Of a stretch of 64,000 nucleotides of DNA, positions 60,597 to 64,000 are shown piece by piece. The notes below the pieces were generated by a model, which was not told the origin of the DNA, made no database searches, and worked only from the letters and a program-made list of their open reading frames with translations. Within the stretch, counting starts at the first letter, position 1, and the number at the start of each line of letters is the position of its first letter. The stretch is from contig NC_045139.1 in NCBI RefSeq assembly GCF_008831285.2, positions 17,280,354-17,344,353 on the forward strand. Direction: 5' to 3'. This DNA comes from Nymphaea colorata (lineage: Eukaryota; Streptophyta; Magnoliopsida; Nymphaeales; Nymphaeaceae). Both the position numbers and the translations under genes were made by a program.

Positions 60597-63326
60597 CTAT
60601 GCAGTTTCTTCGAATAATGAGTTTCTATAGCACAGTTTCCAGTCTAAGTCCTTAGTTCCTCTATCTTGTGGTTCATTCAACAATTCAAAAGACCCAAATC
60701 CACTTCCAAGTTCAAGAAGTTTCTCATCATCCAACACTGGGCTGCCCAAATTCGGATCATGATCAAAATCAAATTCAGAATGTGTCTTGTCTTCTGCTTC
60801 GAGCTTCCAGTCACTGATATCAGGCGCATCCATTTCAAACATTCTGCTAACAAGACCTTCTCTCCATGAGATTCTCATATGTGAAATATTATCAAAGGTG
60901 GGGCTCAGCAATTCATTTCCTCGTTCATGCAATTCCTCCAAGCGGATAGCATCCAAATCAGTTGATGGATCCCACATGCGAGCACCATTAGCCGAATGAT
61001 AAGGCGTTGCAGGACAATAGAACCGAAAATCAAATCCTGGCAATGGTAAAAAATCAGATCTGTCATGAGTCTCCCGCAAAGTCCGAAGAACTTCGTCCAT
61101 TGAATTGGGCTCAAAAGAACCAACATCTGAATCTGTAGAAGGTGTGCACATTGCATTCTGTTTCCATAAAGATCCGTCTGAAAACGGAGAACTCACTGGT
61201 GAAATCTCAGAAATATTCAGGCAAGAAAAAGGCTCCTTATCTTCAGAAGATGGTGCTTCTTGTATGACCAATGATCCTTCTTTGCACTTTCTAAGGTCAA
61301 GCTTACTGAACTTGTTCCCCGTGGGACTGCAATCTTGATGACCAACTTTACCATCTGATTCTGATCTAAGCTTGGAAAGAAGCCTCTTGGATTCAGAAGA
61401 TGGATTCTCTCGTGGGACTAGCGACGCTTCTCTGCTTTCATCAACATCAAGCATATTGCCACGACCAACTGTAACACCGTATTTGTGAGTAGCAGTTGAT
61501 TCTGATATATCTGCACAACCAAGAAGCCTGTTACATTCACAAAATGATGTCTCCTCTGATATTGGAGATGCTTCTTCATGGCGGTTCTCCTGGAATTCAA
61601 TGCAACAAGTTTGTTTATCTGGATGGTTTTGATGACGCTTTCTATAATTGGATTCTGAGGACGAGGATAAGGCTTTTGATGTAGAGTGAAGATCACAACG
61701 GGCAGATGCTGATTCAGTGCCAGAGCTGCATGGAACTTCTGATAATGACCGAAGCGCTTTAATATCTGGAGCTGTGTCCTCGTATCCAACAGAATGAGGA
61801 CTAGTCTCGACTTCTGACAATGACTGTCTGCGATTAACCTCTGGATGATTAGTAATAACTTCATGCCCAAACGTCGGATCACTAATCTCAGCTTCTAATA
61901 GTGATTGAGTGGGTTTATTCTCTGAATGAGTAACCGCAACCTCATATTTATCAGATCTAAAACTATTTTTCGATCTCAATTCCCATTCCAAGGTTCCATC
62001 TTCAGCACTAAAATTAGATGGAGACCTAACCCAGTTATACTGGAAGCCGAGCTCAACTTCATCACTTGGAAAACAGACCAATCCAGAAAAGACAAAAGAT
62101 CCATTTTTGGGGCTTTCTCCAGATCTACAACAATTATGATCATCACCACCACCAGTCCCGTGCCCTAATTCAAGACTGTCGCTACAATCTTTGTCTCTAA
62201 ACCACATCGTTTCCCCTAATATTAATTCATCCCTATCAAAAGCAAAAGATTTTTTTTGGGAATCTTCAGAATAGCTACCTGTGATGCAACTGTTTGTAGC
62301 CTCTCTCGGACCACCTTTATTCTCAAACTCCACCTTAACTTCAACCCCGGGAGAGTCATGTAACCCATTTTTAGTACTTTCTTCATCTTCGCAACCATAT
62401 TTGTGACAGTCGGCAGCTTTATTCTGATCAAATAAGCTGCCACATTTGTACTGAATCACTGTTCCTGTGTCATTCCAAGGGGAAGCAAACGACCCATTTC
62501 CAGCATCTGCTTTAGCATCACAACAACGGTCAACACCAGTCTGGCCACTCATTTCCCATCCTAATTTCCTGAACCTACCATCCTTTCCTACCTCAATTCC
62601 ATCCCGAGGGGAACATCTTGGAGAAGTAGATGACCCATTTTGGGAGCTTCCTTTTGCATCGCCAGGGGATGCCAGCCATCGGACTGACGCCTCTGCGGGT
62701 ATTGGAACGATTGCAGAAGCATTAACCTTGCAATCCATTTCCACCCCCAGCTTCACATTCTCCCCAACAGTGAGGATTCCTCTGGGCCTACATTTCCTTC
62801 TATCCTTGACCTTGGAGACGAGGTGCCCGGCTGCAAAGCAAGCCGAACCATCCTTGACAACCTCAGATCCACAGTGTATCTCAGGTGAGATGGACGCCTG
62901 AACAGGTGGAGCGCCCTGCTCATTCACTCTACCAGGCGTCGAAATGGTATAATTTCCGTTCGAAGAACTCGAGGGGCAGGGATGCGTACCGTTGTCGGGA
63001 GGCCTTGTACAGGTTCCCCCGTTCTTGGCGATCTCCTGGGAAGATTGATCCTTGCCACCATTTCCAAGAGGCGGAGCCCGAGATCGGCAGCGGGGGCGAG
63101 ACGATGAAGCCGAAGACTGCTCATTGGGCTTCGGGGACTTGCGGGGCGTGCTCCTGGAGTTGGAATTGGAAAGGAGGAAGCGGAAGCAGCCTCTTGGTGG
63201 CAGCGGCGCGTCGGAGGACGTCGATGAAGAGGAGTTGCGATCCGATAGGGGCTTCCTCCTCCTGGTTGGCTTCGCGGCTGGCAGAGTTTGAGGTGAGCCT
63301 CTGCTCTGCTTTGGCACCTTGTTCAT
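60597..63326 (-). CDS. Uncharacterised plant protein, 909 aa, single exon
   Basis: A 909-codon frame from a clear ATG (MNKVPKQSRGSPQ). I do not recognise the family. The N-terminus (about 1-90) is basic and Ser/Pro-rich with RRRKPLSDRN and a CFRFLLSNSNS motif, which could act in nuclear or organelle targeting, though this is only inferred. The middle (about 90-740) is low-complexity, rich in Ser, Gly and acidic residues, with repeated blocks of the type KNGS-F-SP or QNGSSTSP (KNGLHDSPG, NGSFASPW, KNGSFVFSG). The C-terminal 166 residues look folded: DEVLRTLRETHDRSDFLPLP, GFDFRFYCPATPYHSANGAR, MWDPSTDLDAIRLEELHERG and FEMDAPDISDWKLEAEDK, then an acidic tail. No transmembrane segment or catalytic motif is visible. 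The absence of shorter parallel frames and the ordered C-terminus support a real gene. A CT-rich leader lies upstream to about 63440. Confidence 0.85.
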   Translation of the reverse strand: MNKVPKQSRGSPQTLPAAKPTRRRKPLSDRNSSSSTSSDAPLPPRGCFRFLLSNSNSRSTPRKSPKPNEQSSASSSRPRCRSRAPPLGNGGKDQSSQEIAKNGGTCTRPPDNGTHPCPSSSSNGNYTISTPGRVNEQGAPPVQASISPEIHCGSEVVKDGSACFAAGHLVSKVKDRRKCRPRGILTVGENVKLGVEMDCKVNASAIVPIPAEASVRWLASPGDAKGSSQNGSSTSPRCSPRDGIEVGKDGRFRKLGWEMSGQTGVDRCCDAKADAGNGSFASPWNDTGTVIQYKCGSLFDQNKAADCHKYGCEDEESTKNGLHDSPGVEVKVEFENKGGPREATNSCITGSYSEDSQKKSFAFDRDELILGETMWFRDKDCSDSLELGHGTGGGDDHNCCRSGESPKNGSFVFSGLVCFPSDEVELGFQYNWVRSPSNFSAEDGTLEWELRSKNSFRSDKYEVAVTHSENKPTQSLLEAEISDPTFGHEVITNHPEVNRRQSLSEVETSPHSVGYEDTAPDIKALRSLSEVPCSSGTESASARCDLHSTSKALSSSSESNYRKRHQNHPDKQTCCIEFQENRHEEASPISEETSFCECNRLLGCADISESTATHKYGVTVGRGNMLDVDESREASLVPRENPSSESKRLLSKLRSESDGKVGHQDCSPTGNKFSKLDLRKCKEGSLVIQEAPSSEDKEPFSCLNISEISPVSSPFSDGSLWKQNAMCTPSTDSDVGSFEPNSMDEVLRTLRETHDRSDFLPLPGFDFRFYCPATPYHSANGARMWDPSTDLDAIRLEELHERGNELLSPTFDNISHMRISWREGLVSRMFEMDAPDISDWKLEAEDKTHSEFDFDHDPNLGSPVLDDEKLLELGSGFGSFELLNEPQDRGTKDLDWKLCYRNSLFEETA

Positions 63327-63449
63327 GGCTCCCTCAATCTCTCTCTCTCCGCTTCAGCCTTCTTCTTTTATCTCTCTTCCACCACCAGCACGGCAGCACC
63401 CCCTCCTCCTCTTCCTTCTTCCAACTTCTTCTCAGAGAGTGAGAGAATG

Positions 63450-64000
63450 AACCCCATGAACTGAGGATCTGCCTTGGTCTCCCCGTACGGCCTTCATGTT
63501 AATTTCTTCTTTCTCCTTTTTGAGTTCAGCGGAGAGGGAAGATTTTGAATTAGCCACGGAAACGGATCCGATACGACAAAATATCCAATACCGGATTCAG
63601 GAAAAAGCCACTTTCTGGATTTGGATCCTCCATATGATACCATACATGAGTAAGCATTTAGGTCCAACTAGGTCACTCCAATACATGCATCGGAAAGATC
63701 CGAATTCGGACTAGAACCCGTCCCACTCTAAGGTTTTATCTCATAATTGGTCCAAAATCCACAGGTATGAGGGATCCATATCAAATATCTGATTCGATTT
63801 GCCAAATCAGGTCATTCCAATGCTTGCTCCTTCGGCCTAAGATCCGATCCATTGTGATTTTGCTTGTGAAGTTTCTCTTTAGTGGGTATATCATCCAAGT
63901 ATATTTCAGATCCATGTCTAGTTCCACCCTGTTGGATCATACTAAGATATGGATTAGGATCCGAACAGTACTTCCCTTCACTTTGACCCGTAAATTGTCT
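63450..64000. other. Upstream region of the 909-aa gene, repeat-like to the window end
   Basis: The promoter of the minus-strand gene lies just above 63450. From about 63560 the sequence has many GGATCC, GATCCGAA and GATCCGATCCATT words, also found near 4650-4850, and is probably a dispersed repeat. No gene is seen. Confidence 0.5.

Overview
The window is nuclear DNA of a flowering plant. The evidence is three intron-less SAUR auxin-response genes, two split genes with GT-AG introns of about 0.1 to 3 kb, very AT-rich spacers, and many (CT)n, (TA)n and (GA)n microsatellites. No species can be named from the sequence. I see no operon, viral genome, CRISPR array, rRNA gene or intact retrotransposon.

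Layout from left to right. 1-3.3 kb: spacer. 3.4-3.7 kb: SAUR gene 1 (+). 4.8-9.2 kb: a six-exon YEATS-domain gene (+), a YAF9a/GAS41/TAF14b homologue, with a telo-box in its leader and a 2-kb first intron. 9.2-16.0 kb: spacer. 16.15-16.45 kb: SAUR gene 2 (+). 16.4-24.9 kb: spacer with a Tourist-like MITE candidate. 24.9-25.3 kb: SAUR gene 3 (-). 25.3-32.1 kb: spacer. 32.8-41.7 kb: a filament-like plant protein (FPP) gene (-), with five coding exons rebuilt to 1067 aa and a probable 5'-UTR exon about 3 kb upstream. 41.7-60.6 kb: a long spacer with a MITE that has clean terminal inverted repeats, a fragment of the same family, a second MITE candidate, a 60-bp minisatellite, and a stretch near 57.2-59.0 kb that looks like a decayed gene. 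60.6-63.3 kb: a single-exon gene (-) for a 909-aa protein I do not recognise.

The genes do not form a pathway. The SAURs act in auxin-driven cell expansion, the YEATS protein reads histone acylation in SWR1/NuA4-type complexes, and the FPP is a long coiled-coil protein of the cytoskeleton or nuclear envelope class. The three SAURs belong to different subtypes and differ strongly in GC content, so they do not look like a recent tandem array.

The most unusual material is in the spacers: MITEs with recognisable ends, a set of short tRNA-like (A-box/B-box) elements that look like a SINE family, compound microsatellites that repeat the same motif order at several sites, and the decayed gene. I found no convincing new biological system. 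Exon structures come from splice signals and family similarity only, without transcript data.
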